A program made the translations under genes and the position numbers. From Planomonospora parontospora (GTDB taxonomy: Bacteria; Actinomycetota; Actinomycetes; Streptosporangiales; Streptosporangiaceae): a stretch of 64,000 nucleotides of DNA. A model generated the notes under the pieces. It saw only the letters and a list, made by a program, of their open reading frames with translations. It was not told the origin of the DNA and made no database searches. The stretch spans positions 186,001-250,000 of the forward strand of contig BMQD01000002.1 of the NCBI GenBank assembly GCA_014647935.1. Direction: 5' to 3'. Shown piece by piece: positions 42,967 through 52,422 of the stretch (position 1 is its first letter; every line of letters begins with the position of its first letter).

Positions 42967-43722
42967 ATGGGTAGTCACGAGCCGGCGGCGGAGGACGCCC
43001 TCCACCGTGGCGGGCGACCCGAGCCCGCGGACGCGCCGATCGGGCGCAGGCTCCGTCCGGAGCAGTCGGCGACCGGCGACGTCCTCCCGGCGCCGGAGGA
43101 CCGCGTGGACTCCGGCCCCGCGGAGGCGGACCGGACCGGCGGGCGGTGGCGCCTCGGGGCGCCGGTCAAGGTGGCGGCGCTGACGGTCGCCGCCGCGGCC
43201 GCGATGCTGGGCGGGACCGCGGCCGGCGTCCAGGCGTGGAAGGACTCGGCCGGGCCGCTCTTCGGCTGCTCGACCGGGGAGTGCCCGACGGCGGGCCCCG
43301 AGGGAGATGCCGCCGAGCCCGGGGAACCCGACCCCGGGGAGGAGCCCCCGCGGCCGGAGCGGTCCTCGACCGCTGCCCCGTCGCCGTCCCCGTCTCCCGA
43401 GGAGACGACCGGCCGCCCGGGGGCGAGCCGCACCCCGAAGGCCCGTCCCGCCGCGCAGGAGCCCACCCGGCGTCCCCGGGGGACGGGATCGGCGTCCGGC
43501 GGCGACGAGGAGGCCCGGAAGCAGGACCTGTCCGCGGGAAGGCCGGGCACGCCCCGCGAAGAGACCCCCACGCGGACCGCCGCTCCCACGCCCACGCAGA
43601 CCGCCGCTCCCACGCCCACGCAGGCGCCCTCGACCGCTCCGCCCCCCGACTCCGGGAACGGGGACCGACCTGGGATCCCGCTCCCGCTCCCGCTCCCTCT
43701 TCCGCTGGACGGGAAGGGCTGA
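42967..43722 (+). CDS. Single-span membrane protein with Pro/Thr-rich extracellular tail
   Basis: 251 residues from ATG 42967 (GAGG 5 bases upstream; an earlier in-frame start at 42922 lacks one). A charged cytoplasmic region (1-65), one membrane helix ([21 protein letters not shown], about 66-86), then a short loop with two Cys ([10 protein letters not shown]) and a low-complexity Pro/Ser/Thr/Glu tail with [12 protein letters not shown] repeats and PLPLPLPL near the end. Likely an envelope-spanning linker protein. No recognisable domain or close partner. Confidence 0.7.
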   Translation: MGSHEPAAEDALHRGGRPEPADAPIGRRLRPEQSATGDVLPAPEDRVDSGPAEADRTGGRWRLGAPVKVAALTVAAAAAMLGGTAAGVQAWKDSAGPLFGCSTGECPTAGPEGDAAEPGEPDPGEEPPRPERSSTAAPSPSPSPEETTGRPGASRTPKARPAAQEPTRRPRGTGSASGGDEEARKQDLSAGRPGTPREETPTRTAAPTPTQTAAPTPTQAPSTAPPPDSGNGDRPGIPLPLPLPLPLDGKG

Positions 43723-43842
43723 GGGCCGCCCCGGCGACCCGTGTCCCAGGCGGGCCGTGCCGCGGTGCCGAACCCGCGTGGCGGCCGCCCGCCGGGGGAC
43801 ACGGCGCCACGGAATCCGGCGGAAGCTGGTTGGATGAGGTCC

Positions 43843-44640
43843 ATGACCGTTTCGTCCCCTCCCCGCGTGCTGACCGTCGCCGGCTCCGACTCCGGCGGTG
43901 GCGCGGGCATCCAGGCCGACCTGAAGACCATGCTGGCCCTCGGCGTGCACGGCATGAGCGTCATCGCCGCGGTGACGGCGCAGAACTCACTGGGCGTGCA
44001 GGGCTACTGGGAGCTCCCGCCCGAGGCGGTACGGGCCCAGCTCGACTCGGTGCTCGGCGACATCGGGGCCCAGGCCGTCAAGACGGGGATGCTGGCCTCG
44101 GCGGTGCTCGTGGAGACCGTCGCCGAGGCGCTGTCCGGGGTGGACGCGCCGGTCGTGGTGGATCCGGTCGGCGTCTCCAAGCACGGGGACGCCCTGCTGG
44201 CGCCCGAAGCCGTGGAGACCGTCAAGTCCCGGCTGCTGCCCGTGGCCACGGTCGTCACCCCCAACCTCTGGGAGGTATCCCAGCTCACCGGGGTGAAGGT
44301 CGAGGACGAGAGGGACCTGCGCCGGGCCGCGGACGCGATCCTGGCGCTCGGTCCCGCCTGGGCACTGGTCAAGGGCGGCCACCTGCCGGGCGCCCCGGTG
44401 GACCTGCTCACCGACGGCGACCGGGAGTTCCGCTTCACCGCGGAACGCCACGACAACCGGCACACCCACGGCACGGGCTGTACCCTGGCCTCGGCGGTGG
44501 CCTCCTGGCTGGCCCTCGGCGAGGACGTCCCGTCCGCGGTGGGGAAGGCCAAGGAGTACGTCACCGGAGCGATCGCCCGGGGGTTCGCGCTGGGCGCGGG
44601 CATCGGCCCGGTGGACCACGCCTGGCGGCAGCGCGCCTGA
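43843..44640 (+). CDS. thiD: Hydroxymethylpyrimidine (phosphate) kinase
   Basis: 265 residues from ATG 43843 (GAGG 3 bases upstream) or ATG 43834. Ribokinase-like fold: [34 protein letters not shown] and the anion-hole [18 protein letters not shown]. Phosphorylates HMP and HMP-P for thiamine synthesis. Together with thiL this gives the pyrimidine and final steps; thiC/thiE are not in the window. Confidence 0.94.
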   Translation: MTVSSPPRVLTVAGSDSGGGAGIQADLKTMLALGVHGMSVIAAVTAQNSLGVQGYWELPPEAVRAQLDSVLGDIGAQAVKTGMLASAVLVETVAEALSGVDAPVVVDPVGVSKHGDALLAPEAVETVKSRLLPVATVVTPNLWEVSQLTGVKVEDERDLRRAADAILALGPAWALVKGGHLPGAPVDLLTDGDREFRFTAERHDNRHTHGTGCTLASAVASWLALGEDVPSAVGKAKEYVTGAIARGFALGAGIGPVDHAWRQRA

Positions 44641-44652
44641 CGGGACCCGTTC

Positions 44653-45087
44653 TCAGACGTCGATGATCACGCGGTCCAGCGCGCCGTCGACGCGGGTGAT
44701 GCCGTCGCGGTCGCCGGTGAGCACGATGGCGTCGACGACCCCCGAAGGGGAGCTGCGGGCGCACAGGGCGACGTTCACGTCGACCACGTCGTCATGGCCG
44801 CACTCGCCGATCTTCCGACCGATCTCCATGGCGCGCTCCGGGGTCAGCTCGTCGATCACCAGCGAGCCGTGGCGGATCCGCCGGGCGCGGTTGAACGCCG
44901 CGGCCAGCCGTACCCGGCGGGTCCCGTCCCGGCCGGCCTCGGCCAGCACCGTGCGGGGCACGACGCCCTCCAGCTCGCCCGCGAGGATCCGCTCCAGGGC
45001 CTCGATCACGTCGGGGTTGCCCCGTTCGAGCCCGACGAGGGCCCCGGTGTCGAACACGAAGCGCCGCAGGCCGGCGGGGCGCGTCAC
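44653..45087 (-). CDS. PIN-domain ribonuclease toxin (VapC-like)
   Basis: 144 residues from GTG 45087, overlapping the antitoxin stop (GTGA). PIN acidic residues: Asp in FVFDTGALVGLERG, Glu in VLAEAGRD, Asp in DDVVDVNVALCA and Asp in VLTGDRDGITR. Probably a Mg-dependent RNase held by the upstream antitoxin. Target unknown. Confidence 0.85.
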   Translation of the reverse strand: MTRPAGLRRFVFDTGALVGLERGNPDVIEALERILAGELEGVVPRTVLAEAGRDGTRRVRLAAAFNRARRIRHGSLVIDELTPERAMEIGRKIGECGHDDVVDVNVALCARSSPSGVVDAIVLTGDRDGITRVDGALDRVIIDV

Positions 45088-45356
45088 GCCGTCCGCCCCC
45101 TTCTGGCCGGCTCGGTCTCCTGGACCGTGCACAGGGCGTCGACGGCCTCGTCGATCCGCTTCCTGCTCTCCGCGGTCGGCGGGCCGAACTCCGTCCTGAG
45201 GTCGGCGACGAGCGCGGACAGCTCCGCCCGGCTGCGCTGGTGCTCGACGACCTCCGCGATCAACCCGGAGATGGAGGGGGCCCGGCCGGCCCTGACCTCG
45301 GACTGCATCCACCGGTACAGGTCATCGGGGAGGTCGACGCCGATCTTCTTGGTCAT
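45084..45356 (-). CDS. Ribbon-helix-helix-type antitoxin (VapB-like)
   Basis: 90 residues from ATG 45356 (MTKKIGVDLPDDLYRWMQSEV), an RHH-like DNA-binding N-terminus followed by a helical, charged C-terminus that would wrap the PIN toxin. Overlaps the toxin start by four bases, the standard order antitoxin-toxin. The operon likely represses itself. Confidence 0.8.
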   Translation of the reverse strand: MTKKIGVDLPDDLYRWMQSEVRAGRAPSISGLIAEVVEHQRSRAELSALVADLRTEFGPPTAESRKRIDEAVDALCTVQETEPARRGRTA

Positions 45357-45500
45357 GTCGCGTACGTTGCCGCGAGGGAAGCAGGTGATGGTCACGCTGT
45401 GACGATAGAGAGTCACGGTCCGTGCGGTGGACGGGTTGCGAAAACATGTTCACCGCCAGCGGTTCCGTTGAACCGGCGGTCCGTCCTCCGGGAAAGCCGA

Positions 45501-45536
45501 CAGCCCGCCGCCCCTCGGCGGAGGGGCGGCGGGCTG
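45501..45536 (-). terminator. rpmB terminator
   Basis: Perfect 16-bp stem CAGCCCGCCGCCCCTC / GAGGGGCGGCGGGCTG with a GGCG loop, 16 bases beyond the rpmB stop. Confidence 0.8.
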
Positions 45537-45551
45537 TGCGGAGAGCCTGGG

Positions 45552-45737
45552 CTAGCGGGTGACCTTGCCGGCCTTGATGCAGGAGGTGCACACGTTCAGC
45601 CGCTTCGGCGTGCCGTTCACGACCGCGCGCACGGGCTGGATGTTCGGGCTCCAGCTGCGACGGGTGCGGCGGTGCGAGTGGGAGACGTTGTTGCCGAAGA
45701 TCGGCTTCTTAGCGCAAACGTCGCAGACGGAAGCCAC
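45552..45737 (-). CDS. rpmB: 50S ribosomal protein L28, zinc-ribbon (C+) form
   Basis: 61 residues. Two Cys pairs (SVCDVCAK and [10 protein letters not shown]) make the zinc-binding version of L28; the core [19 protein letters not shown] is typical. Actinobacteria often have a second C-minus, Zur-controlled copy elsewhere; none is in this window. Divergent from the DAK-domain gene. Confidence 0.96.
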   Translation of the reverse strand: MASVCDVCAKKPIFGNNVSHSHRRTRRSWSPNIQPVRAVVNGTPKRLNVCTSCIKAGKVTR

Positions 45738-45806
45738 GGTTCGCTCCTTATATCAGTCGAGAGACCCGATCCGCTGGGCGGTCATCGGGCATGCCGGGAC
45801 GACCGG

Positions 45807-45880
45807 CTGGCCAAACGAGGATATCCGATGCCTGACCGTGCGTGCCAACGCGAGCTGCCACGACTGGCCGAACGGGGATA
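45807..45880. repeat. 17-bp direct repeat in the rpmB-DAK divergent region
   Basis: ctggccaaacgaggata (45807-45823) and ctggccgaacggggata (45864-45880) differ at two positions and are 57 bases apart. The second leads into GATAAT, a possible -10 for the rightward gene. Candidate regulator sites. Confidence 0.5.
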
Positions 45881-46022
45881 ATCTCCGAAAGGCAACCGTA
45901 GCGCATCCGGGCGGCCGCGGCGGCGGACCGCGTCCGGAGGCGGGCGCGCCGGTCGTGCCCCGCAGGGAGGCGCGACCGCCGGGGACGAGGGGCGAACGCG
46001 CCCGCAGGCACGGAGGGCAGGC

Positions 46023-47609
46023 ATGCTGCAGGTTCTCGACCCGCCGGCGGTCCGGCGGTGGTCATGGCTGGCCGCGGAGACGCTGGGCCGGGCCAGGGAG
46101 GAGATCGACGCCCTCAACGTCTTCCCCGTGCCCGACGGCGACACCGGCACCAACCTCCACCTGACCATGCTCTCGGCGGCCGAGGCGCTGGACGGGCTGC
46201 CCGGCGACGCCGACGCGGCCACGACCTGGCGGACCCTCGCCCAGGGCGCCTTGCTCGGCGCGCGGGGTAACTCGGGGGTCATCGTCAGCCAGGCGCTCCG
46301 CGGCCTCGCCGAGGTGCTGAGGACGGCCGAGGGCGGCGGCGCGGATCTCGGCCGCGGTCTGGCCAGGGCCGCGGAGCTGGCGCGCGGCGCGGTGGAGCGG
46401 CCGGTCGAGGGCACGCTGCTGAGCGTGCTCGGCGCGGCGGCCTCCGCCGTGCGCGACCTGTCCGGCGACCTCGCCTCGGTGGCCGCGAGGGCCGCGCAGG
46501 AGGCCCGCGCCGCGCTCCGGCGCACCCCGGACCAACTGGAGGTGCTGTCCCGCAACGGCGTGGTGGACGCGGGCGCGGCGGGCCTGACGCTCATCCTGGA
46601 GAGCCTCGCCGCGGTGGTGACCGGCTCCTACGCCGAGCGGCCCGACGTCCCCGCGCCGGTCCGCAGGGTCGTGCCGGGGCCGGAGGAGCCGCACCGGCCC
46701 GAGGGGCACCCGGGCTACGAGGTCATGTACCTGCTGGACGCCGGCGACGAGGCCGTGGAGACCCTGCGCGGCGAGCTGGACGCGCTCGGCGACTCGCTGG
46801 TCGTCGTGGGCGGGGACGGTCTGTGGAACGTGCACGTGCACGTGGAGGACGCGGGAGCGGCGATCGAGGCCGCCCTGCGGGCCGGCGGCAGGCCGCACCG
46901 GATCAGGGTGACCTATCTGGCCGGGTCCGGCCGGACGCACCCGGCCGCGGGCGGGCGGGGCGTGGTGGCGGTGGCGGCGGGGCCCGCCCTGGGCGAGGTG
47001 TTCGAGCGTTCGGGAGCCGTCGTGGTCCGGCGCGAGCCGGGCTCCAGCCCGTCCCTGGCCGCGGTGCTAGCCGCGATCCGGGGGGCGGGCACGGAGGTCG
47101 TGGTCCTGCCCAACGACAGCGGGGCGCGCGAGGTCGCGGCGGCCGCCGCCGAGATCGCTCGCGAGGAGGGGCTCGCGGTGAGCGTCCTGCCCACCCGGGC
47201 GTCGGTGCAGGGCCTGGCGGCGCTGGCCGTCCACGACCCGCTGCGGCGGTTCGACGACGACGTGGTCGCGATGACCGAGGCGGCCGCGCACACCCGCCAC
47301 GGGCACGTGTGGGTGGCCGACCGCGAGGTCATGACGAGCGCGGGGCTGATCCGGCCCGGGGCCGTGCTCGGCGTGATCGACGGGGACGCCGCCCTGGTCG
47401 GCGCGGACCTGGTGGAGACCGCGCTGGAGGTCGTCGGCCGGATGGTGTCCTCCAGCAGCGAGCTGGTCACCCTGCTGGAGGGCGCGGACGCGCCCGCCGG
47501 GCTGGCGCAGGCCGTACAGGATCGTCTGGCCGAGACCCGGCCGGACATCGAGGTCGTCCGCTACGGGGGAGGGCAGGGCGGTTACCCGCTGCTCGTCGGG
47601 GTCGAGTGA
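46023..47609 (+). CDS. DAK2/DhaL-domain protein, FakA/YloV-like kinase
   Basis: 528 residues; ATG 46023 follows GGAGGG. The N-terminal DhaL domain (about 10-200) has the ATP/Mg signature ALNVFPVPDGDTGTN; the middle and C-terminal domains match the YloV/FakA architecture (IVVLPNDSGAREVA-like central part, GQGGYPLLVGVE at the end). FakA proteins phosphorylate fatty acids held by FakB/DegV proteins; no FakB gene is in the window. recG follows, as in many Gram-positives. Confidence 0.85.
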   Translation: MLQVLDPPAVRRWSWLAAETLGRAREEIDALNVFPVPDGDTGTNLHLTMLSAAEALDGLPGDADAATTWRTLAQGALLGARGNSGVIVSQALRGLAEVLRTAEGGGADLGRGLARAAELARGAVERPVEGTLLSVLGAAASAVRDLSGDLASVAARAAQEARAALRRTPDQLEVLSRNGVVDAGAAGLTLILESLAAVVTGSYAERPDVPAPVRRVVPGPEEPHRPEGHPGYEVMYLLDAGDEAVETLRGELDALGDSLVVVGGDGLWNVHVHVEDAGAAIEAALRAGGRPHRIRVTYLAGSGRTHPAAGGRGVVAVAAGPALGEVFERSGAVVVRREPGSSPSLAAVLAAIRGAGTEVVVLPNDSGAREVAAAAAEIAREEGLAVSVLPTRASVQGLAALAVHDPLRRFDDDVVAMTEAAAHTRHGHVWVADREVMTSAGLIRPGAVLGVIDGDAALVGADLVETALEVVGRMVSSSSELVTLLEGADAPAGLAQAVQDRLAETRPDIEVVRYGGGQGGYPLLVGVE

Positions 47610-47678
47610 GCCGGGCCGGAGGAGGCGGGAAGGCGGATGCGGGTGAATTCTGTCGCCCGGAGGCGGTAGAAAGCTGGC

Positions 47679-49850
47679 GTGACGAGCTTCGACGAGCCGA
47701 CGGGCAAGGTGCTGGACCCCCGCACGGCCAAGCTGCTGGAGAGCGTCCTGGACCTGCGGACCGTCGGCGACCTGCTCCGGCACTACCCGCGGCGCTACGC
47801 CCAGCGGGGCGAGCTGACCGACCTCGACGACCTGCGGGTCGACGAGCACGTCACGGTGGTGGGCGAGGTCACCAGGGTGATGCGCAAGCCGATGCGCAAC
47901 AAGGGCGGCACCTGGCTGGAGGTCGAGGTCGTCGACGGCCGCCGGAGCAAGATCTACCTGTCGTTCTTCGGCAAGGCCTCGCACATCGCCGAGACGCGGC
48001 TGCGCCCGGGCGCCCGGGGCATGTTCGCCGGGAAGGTCGGCGCGTTCGGCCAGGGCGAGCGGCGCAAGTGGCAGCTCTCCCACCCCGAGTTCGAGATGAT
48101 CGACGAGGCCGAGCGCGACGCGGGGGAGTTCGCCGCGGCGCTGGTGCCGATCTACCCGGCGGGCAAGGACGTGACGCCCTGGGCGCTGCGGCGGGCCCTG
48201 GGCGTGGTCCTCGACACCATGGGCTCCCTGGAGGACCCCCTCCCGGAGGACCTGCGCGCCCGGCACGGGCTGCCGGGCCTGACCGAGGCGCTGCTGGCGA
48301 TCCACCGGCCGCGCGACCACGCCGACGTGAGCCGGGCGCGCAAGCGGCTCAGGTTCGACGAGGCGTTCCTGCTCCAGGCCGTGCTGCTGCAGCGGAAGAT
48401 GGCCGCCGCCGCCTGGTCGGCGACGCCCCGGCCGCGGCGCGGCGACGGGCTGCTGGCCGACTTCGACGGGCGGCTGCCGTTCCGGCTCACCGAGGGGCAG
48501 CAGAGCGTGGGCGAGGAGATCGCCGCCGACCTGGCCCTCGACCACCCGATGCACCGGCTGCTCCAGGGCGAGGTCGGCGCGGGCAAGACCGTGGTGGCGC
48601 TGCGGGCCATGCTCCAGGTGGTCGACGCCGGCGGCCAGGCCGTGCTGCTCGCCCCCACCGAGGTGCTCGCCCAGCAGCACCACCGGTCGATCACCGCCAT
48701 GCTCGGCGACCTGGCCGCCGGCGGCATGTTCGGCGGCACCGCGGTCGCCCTGCTGACCGGCTCGCTCGGCGCCGCGGCCCGCCGGGCGGCGATGCTCGAC
48801 GCGGCCTCCGGGACGGCCGGGATCGTGGTCGGCACCCACGCCGTGCTCCAGGAACGGGTCCAGTTCGCCGACCTGGGGCTGGTCGTGGTCGACGAGCAGC
48901 ACCGCTTCGGCGTGGAGCAGCGCGACGCGCTGCGCGAGAAGGCGGGGGGCGGGCGCCCGCACGTCCTGGTCATGACCGCCACCCCGATCCCGCGCACGGT
49001 CGCCATGACCGTCTTCGGCGACCTGACCGTCTCCACGCTCTCGCAGCTGCCCTCCGGCCGCGCCCCGATCACCACGCACGTGGTCCCCGTCGCGGAGAAG
49101 CCGCACTTCCTGGACCGCGCCTGGGTCCGGGTGCGTGAGGAGATCGAGCTCGGTCGGCAGGCCTACGTCGTGTGCCCGCGCATCGGCGACCTGGAGGGCG
49201 ACGAGGGCGACCTGGCCAAGGCGGACGACGAGCGCCGGCCGCCGCTGGCGGTGCTGGACGTGGCGGCGACCCTCGCCGACGGGCCGCTGAAGGGACTGCG
49301 CACCGCCGTGCTCCACGGCAAGCTGCCGCCGGAGGAGAAGGACGCCGTGATGCGGGCCTTCGCCCGCGGCGAGGTCGACGTCCTGGTGGCGACCACGGTC
49401 ATCGAGGTCGGCGTGGACGTGCCGAACTCGTCGGTCATGGTGATCATGGATGCCGACCGCTTCGGCGTCTCCCAGCTCCACCAGCTCCGCGGCCGTGTCG
49501 GCCGGGGCGGCCTGCCGGGCCTGTGCCTCCTGGTGAGCGAGGCGCCGCAGGGCACCCCCGCGCGCGAGCGGCTCGACGCGGTCGCCTCGACCCTGGACGG
49601 CTTCGAGCTGTCCCGGGTGGACCTGGAGCAGCGCAGGGAGGGTGACGTGCTGGGTGTGGCCCAGTCGGGCCGCAGGTCGTCGCTGAAGATGCTCCGGCTG
49701 CTCCGGGACGAGGACGTCATCCAGGCCGCCCGGGACGAGGCGGAGGCGATGCTGGCGGCCGATCCGGACCTGGCCGGGCACCCGGTCCTGCGGGCGGAGA
49801 TCGACCGGCTGCTCGCCGACGAGCGGGCGGAGTACCTCGAGAAGGCGTGA
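47679..49850 (+). CDS. recG: ATP-dependent DNA helicase RecG
   Basis: 723 residues. N-terminal wedge/OB domain (about 55-190), helicase domains with Walker A EVGAGKTVVALRAM, DEQH box VVVDEQHRFGVEQRD, motif III TATPIPRT and motif VI QLRGRVGRGG. It regresses stalled replication forks and processes Holliday junctions. GTG start 47679 with TAGAAA 6 bases upstream may be leaderless. Confidence 0.96.
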   Translation: MTSFDEPTGKVLDPRTAKLLESVLDLRTVGDLLRHYPRRYAQRGELTDLDDLRVDEHVTVVGEVTRVMRKPMRNKGGTWLEVEVVDGRRSKIYLSFFGKASHIAETRLRPGARGMFAGKVGAFGQGERRKWQLSHPEFEMIDEAERDAGEFAAALVPIYPAGKDVTPWALRRALGVVLDTMGSLEDPLPEDLRARHGLPGLTEALLAIHRPRDHADVSRARKRLRFDEAFLLQAVLLQRKMAAAAWSATPRPRRGDGLLADFDGRLPFRLTEGQQSVGEEIAADLALDHPMHRLLQGEVGAGKTVVALRAMLQVVDAGGQAVLLAPTEVLAQQHHRSITAMLGDLAAGGMFGGTAVALLTGSLGAAARRAAMLDAASGTAGIVVGTHAVLQERVQFADLGLVVVDEQHRFGVEQRDALREKAGGGRPHVLVMTATPIPRTVAMTVFGDLTVSTLSQLPSGRAPITTHVVPVAEKPHFLDRAWVRVREEIELGRQAYVVCPRIGDLEGDEGDLAKADDERRPPLAVLDVAATLADGPLKGLRTAVLHGKLPPEEKDAVMRAFARGEVDVLVATTVIEVGVDVPNSSVMVIMDADRFGVSQLHQLRGRVGRGGLPGLCLLVSEAPQGTPARERLDAVASTLDGFELSRVDLEQRREGDVLGVAQSGRRSSLKMLRLLRDEDVIQAARDEAEAMLAADPDLAGHPVLRAEIDRLLADERAEYLEKA

Positions 49851-50259
49851 CGGGGAGTGCCCGGTGCGGCGGTCGCCGAGGTGGTGCCCCGGTCCCGTGC
49901 GGTGGTCGGTGGAGGTGCTCCCCGTGCGGTGGTCGCCGGTGCCGGAACCCGATCGCCGGGTCAACGCCCGAACGCCCAGTTGCGGGGACGGCCTCCCCCC
50001 GAATGCCGTCCCCGCCTGGGCCCATCTCTCGGGTCAGGTGCCGAGAGTACCGGCGTGCGGAAGGGCTCACGATCACGCCGGCCGGCCTTCCCCTGGGTCA
50101 CTCGAAGGCCGCAGGACTCATCTTGCAGGGCGGCGGGACCCGAGGGAACGACCCTTGCGCTTTCGTCGCCGTCCCTTGCCCACTCTTGACCGGGATCGAC
50201 CGGCGAAAACCCTCTGACCTGCGGTTATGTGTTCGGCTGCGACACGGGACAATGGACGG
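49851..50259. other. Intergenic region with short repeats
   Basis: 409 bases between recG and rsmD. The first 90 contain about three imperfect copies of a ccgtgcggtggtcg unit. No frame with a ribosome site and protein-like content; GACAAT (50248-50253) 6 bases before rsmD is a possible leaderless promoter element. Confidence 0.5.
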
Positions 50260-50829
50260 GTGAGTCGAGTCATCGCAGGTGTCGCAGGGGGAAGAAGGCT
50301 GGCCGTGCCGCCGGGGAACCGGACCCGGCCGACGAGCGACCGGGCCAGGGAGGGGATCTTCTCCACGGTGGGCTCGCTGCTCGGCCCGCTGGACGGCACC
50401 CGGGTGCTGGACCTGTACGCCGGGTCCGGCGCGATCGGGCTGGAGGCGCTGTCGCGTGGGGCGGACCACGCGCTACTGGTCGAGTCCGACGCCAGGGCGG
50501 TCAGGACGATCAGGGAGAACATCGCCTCCCTCGGGCTGCCGGGCGCCGAACTCGCCGCCGACCGGGTGGAGCGGGTGCTCGCCCGGGGCGCCGCCGAGCC
50601 GTACGACCTCGTCTTCGCCGACCCGCCCTACGCGGTGACGGCCGAGGAGGTCGACGCGGTGCTGGAGCGCCTGCGCGACGGCGGGTGGCTCGCTCCGGAC
50701 GCGCTGGTCGCGGTGGAACGGGAGAGCCGGGGGAAGGACCTGGTCTGGCCGGCCGGATACGAAGAGGAGAGGGTCCGTCGTTACGGCGAAGCGTCCGTTT
50801 GGTACGGTCGCGCCGCCGGGAATCCGTAA
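50260..50829 (+). CDS. rsmD: 16S rRNA (guanine966-N2)-methyltransferase
   Basis: 189 residues from GTG 50260. RsmD motifs: RVIAGVAGGRRLAVPPG, RPTSDRAREGIFSTVGS, VLDLYAGSGAIGLEALSRG (SAM motif I) and the catalytic FADPPYA (N/DPPY). Modifies 16S rRNA in the 30S subunit. coaD follows 15 bases on, a very common pairing. Confidence 0.95.
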   Translation: MSRVIAGVAGGRRLAVPPGNRTRPTSDRAREGIFSTVGSLLGPLDGTRVLDLYAGSGAIGLEALSRGADHALLVESDARAVRTIRENIASLGLPGAELAADRVERVLARGAAEPYDLVFADPPYAVTAEEVDAVLERLRDGGWLAPDALVAVERESRGKDLVWPAGYEEERVRRYGEASVWYGRAAGNP

Positions 50830-50844
50830 ACCTGGGGGTTCGCC

Positions 50845-51321
50845 TTGCGTCGCGTCGTCTGTCCGGGGTCGTTCGACCCCGTCACCAACGGTCATCTGGA
50901 CATCATCGGCCGGGCCTCCCGGCAGTACGACGAGGTCGTCGTCGCAGTCCTGATCAACATCGAGAAGAAGAGCCTGTTCACGGTCGAGGAGCGCATCGAG
51001 ATGCTCCAGGCCGTGACGAAGGAGTACGGCAACGTGCGCGTGGACAAGTTCCACGGCCTGCTGGTGGACTACTGCAGGCAGCAGGAGATCCCAGCGATCG
51101 TCAAGGGACTGCGCGCGGTCAGCGACTTCGACTACGAGCTGCAGCAGGCCCAGCTGAACTACCGGATGTCCGGGGTCGAGACGCTGTTCATGGCGACCGG
51201 TCCCGAGGTGTCCTTCCTGTCGTCCAGCCGGATCAAGGAGATCGTCCGGTACGGCGGGAGCGTGGCCGGGCTGGTCCCCGATCTCGTCCAGGACCTGCTG
51301 GTCGAGCGGCTCAGGGGCTGA
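50845..51321 (+). CDS. coaD: Phosphopantetheine adenylyltransferase
   Basis: 158 residues, start TTG 50845 with CTGGGGG upstream. Nucleotidyltransferase GSFDPVTNGHLDII (T/HxGH) and SFLSSSRIKEIVRYGGSV. Fourth step of coenzyme A synthesis. In operon with rsmD. Confidence 0.96.
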   Translation: MRRVVCPGSFDPVTNGHLDIIGRASRQYDEVVVAVLINIEKKSLFTVEERIEMLQAVTKEYGNVRVDKFHGLLVDYCRQQEIPAIVKGLRAVSDFDYELQQAQLNYRMSGVETLFMATGPEVSFLSSSRIKEIVRYGGSVAGLVPDLVQDLLVERLRG

Positions 51322-51402
51322 CGGGGGGCCGGGTGGCCCGGTGCCGGCCCGCGCCGCGGAGTGCGGGGGGCGAGGGCTCGCGAAGCAGACTCCGACCCCT
51401 GG

Positions 51403-51408
51403 TATTCT
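51403..51408 (+). promoter_or_regulatory. Candidate -10 for the DUF177-rpmF unit
   Basis: TATTCT about 35 bases before the DUF177 start in an otherwise GC-rich gap; no clear -35. Confidence 0.35.
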
Positions 51409-51443
51409 CTTATTTCGGCCTTGCACGACGGCGGTGATTCGCC

Positions 51444-52013
51444 ATGCCTGATGAGAGCGGAATGACTCTGCACCTTGATCCTCGCGCCCCCTGGGTGGTC
51501 TCCACCCACGAACTGGGGCGGCGTCCGGGGGCCATGAAGCAGCTGCACCTGACTCTTCCGGCACCGGCGGAGACCGGCGTCGACATGATCGGCGTCCCCA
51601 AGGACGCCGATGTCGAGCTGGACATCCGGCTTGAGTCGGTCATGGAAGGCGTGCTCGTCACGGGCACGGCGCGGTCCCCGCTGCGGGGGGAGTGCGCACG
51701 GTGCCTGGAGCCGGTCACCTCGGAGAACGAGGTGTCGTTCCAGGAGCTGTACTTCTACTCGGCTGAGGATGCAGCCGAGGACGACCTTCTCCTCGACGGT
51801 GACCTGCTCGACCTCGAACCGGTGTTCCGCGACGCGGTGGTGCTCACACTGCCGTTGAGCCCGCTGTGCAGTGAGGACTGCGCCGGGCTCTGCACGGAGT
51901 GCGGGGTCAGGCTGGCTGATGCCGAGCCTGGCCACGGGCACGAGGTGATCGACGCCCGCTGGGCGAAGTTGCAAGGTCTGGTTCCGGAACATAACAACGA
52001 TCAGGAGAGCTGA
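51444..52013 (+). CDS. DUF177 (YceD-like) protein
   Basis: 189 residues. The DUF177 region holds the conserved CARCLEPV and [13 protein letters not shown] clusters, which may bind a metal. DUF177/YceD genes precede rpmF across bacteria and affect 23S rRNA maturation or accumulation. Ends 1 base before rpmF. Confidence 0.9.
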   Translation: MPDESGMTLHLDPRAPWVVSTHELGRRPGAMKQLHLTLPAPAETGVDMIGVPKDADVELDIRLESVMEGVLVTGTARSPLRGECARCLEPVTSENEVSFQELYFYSAEDAAEDDLLLDGDLLDLEPVFRDAVVLTLPLSPLCSEDCAGLCTECGVRLADAEPGHGHEVIDARWAKLQGLVPEHNNDQES

Positions 52014-52014
52014 C

Positions 52015-52194
52015 GTGGCTGTCCCCAAGCGCAAAATGTCGCGGAGCAACACTCGCTCCCGCCGGTCGCAGTGGAAGGCCGCCGCGGTTTCGCTCGTGAG
52101 CTGCCCCCAGTGCCGCTCGCCGAAGCGTCCGCACATGGTGTGCCCGACCTGCGGCACCTACAACCGCCGTCAGGTGATCGAGCCCTCCGCCTGA
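52015..52194 (+). CDS. rpmF: 50S ribosomal protein L32
   Basis: 59 residues from GTG 52015 (AGGAGAG upstream). [20 protein letters not shown] and a four-Cys zinc ribbon (CPQC, CPTC), the C+ form. Too short for most gene finders' cut-off but certain. Confidence 0.96.
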   Translation: MAVPKRKMSRSNTRSRRSQWKAAAVSLVSCPQCRSPKRPHMVCPTCGTYNRRQVIEPSA

Positions 52195-52211
52195 TCGCAT
52201 TCTGACCGACG

Positions 52212-52248
52212 GACGCCGGCCGGGAGCGCTTCGCTCCCGGCCGGCGTC
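52212..52248 (+). terminator. rpmF terminator
   Basis: Perfect 17-bp stem GACGCCGGCCGGGAGCG / CGCTCCCGGCCGGCGTC with a CTT loop. Confidence 0.8.
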
Positions 52249-52422
52249 ACCGTCCGCCCGCCAGTGCGATGGCGGTCCACCCGCGGCCGTGGTGGACGCC
52301 GGGGTCCGCGGTCACGCGTACCCTCCCGGCGCCCACCACGTCTTCGGAGTATCCGGACGATCTCTCGTCTCGCCTCTTCGCCATCGCGCATTCGATCGAC
52401 CGTCGTGCGAGGAGAAGAAGAC

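Noticed and set aside
47067-49964. 965-codon leftward open frame
   Set aside because: Antisense to recG and the FakA-like gene; shadow frame.
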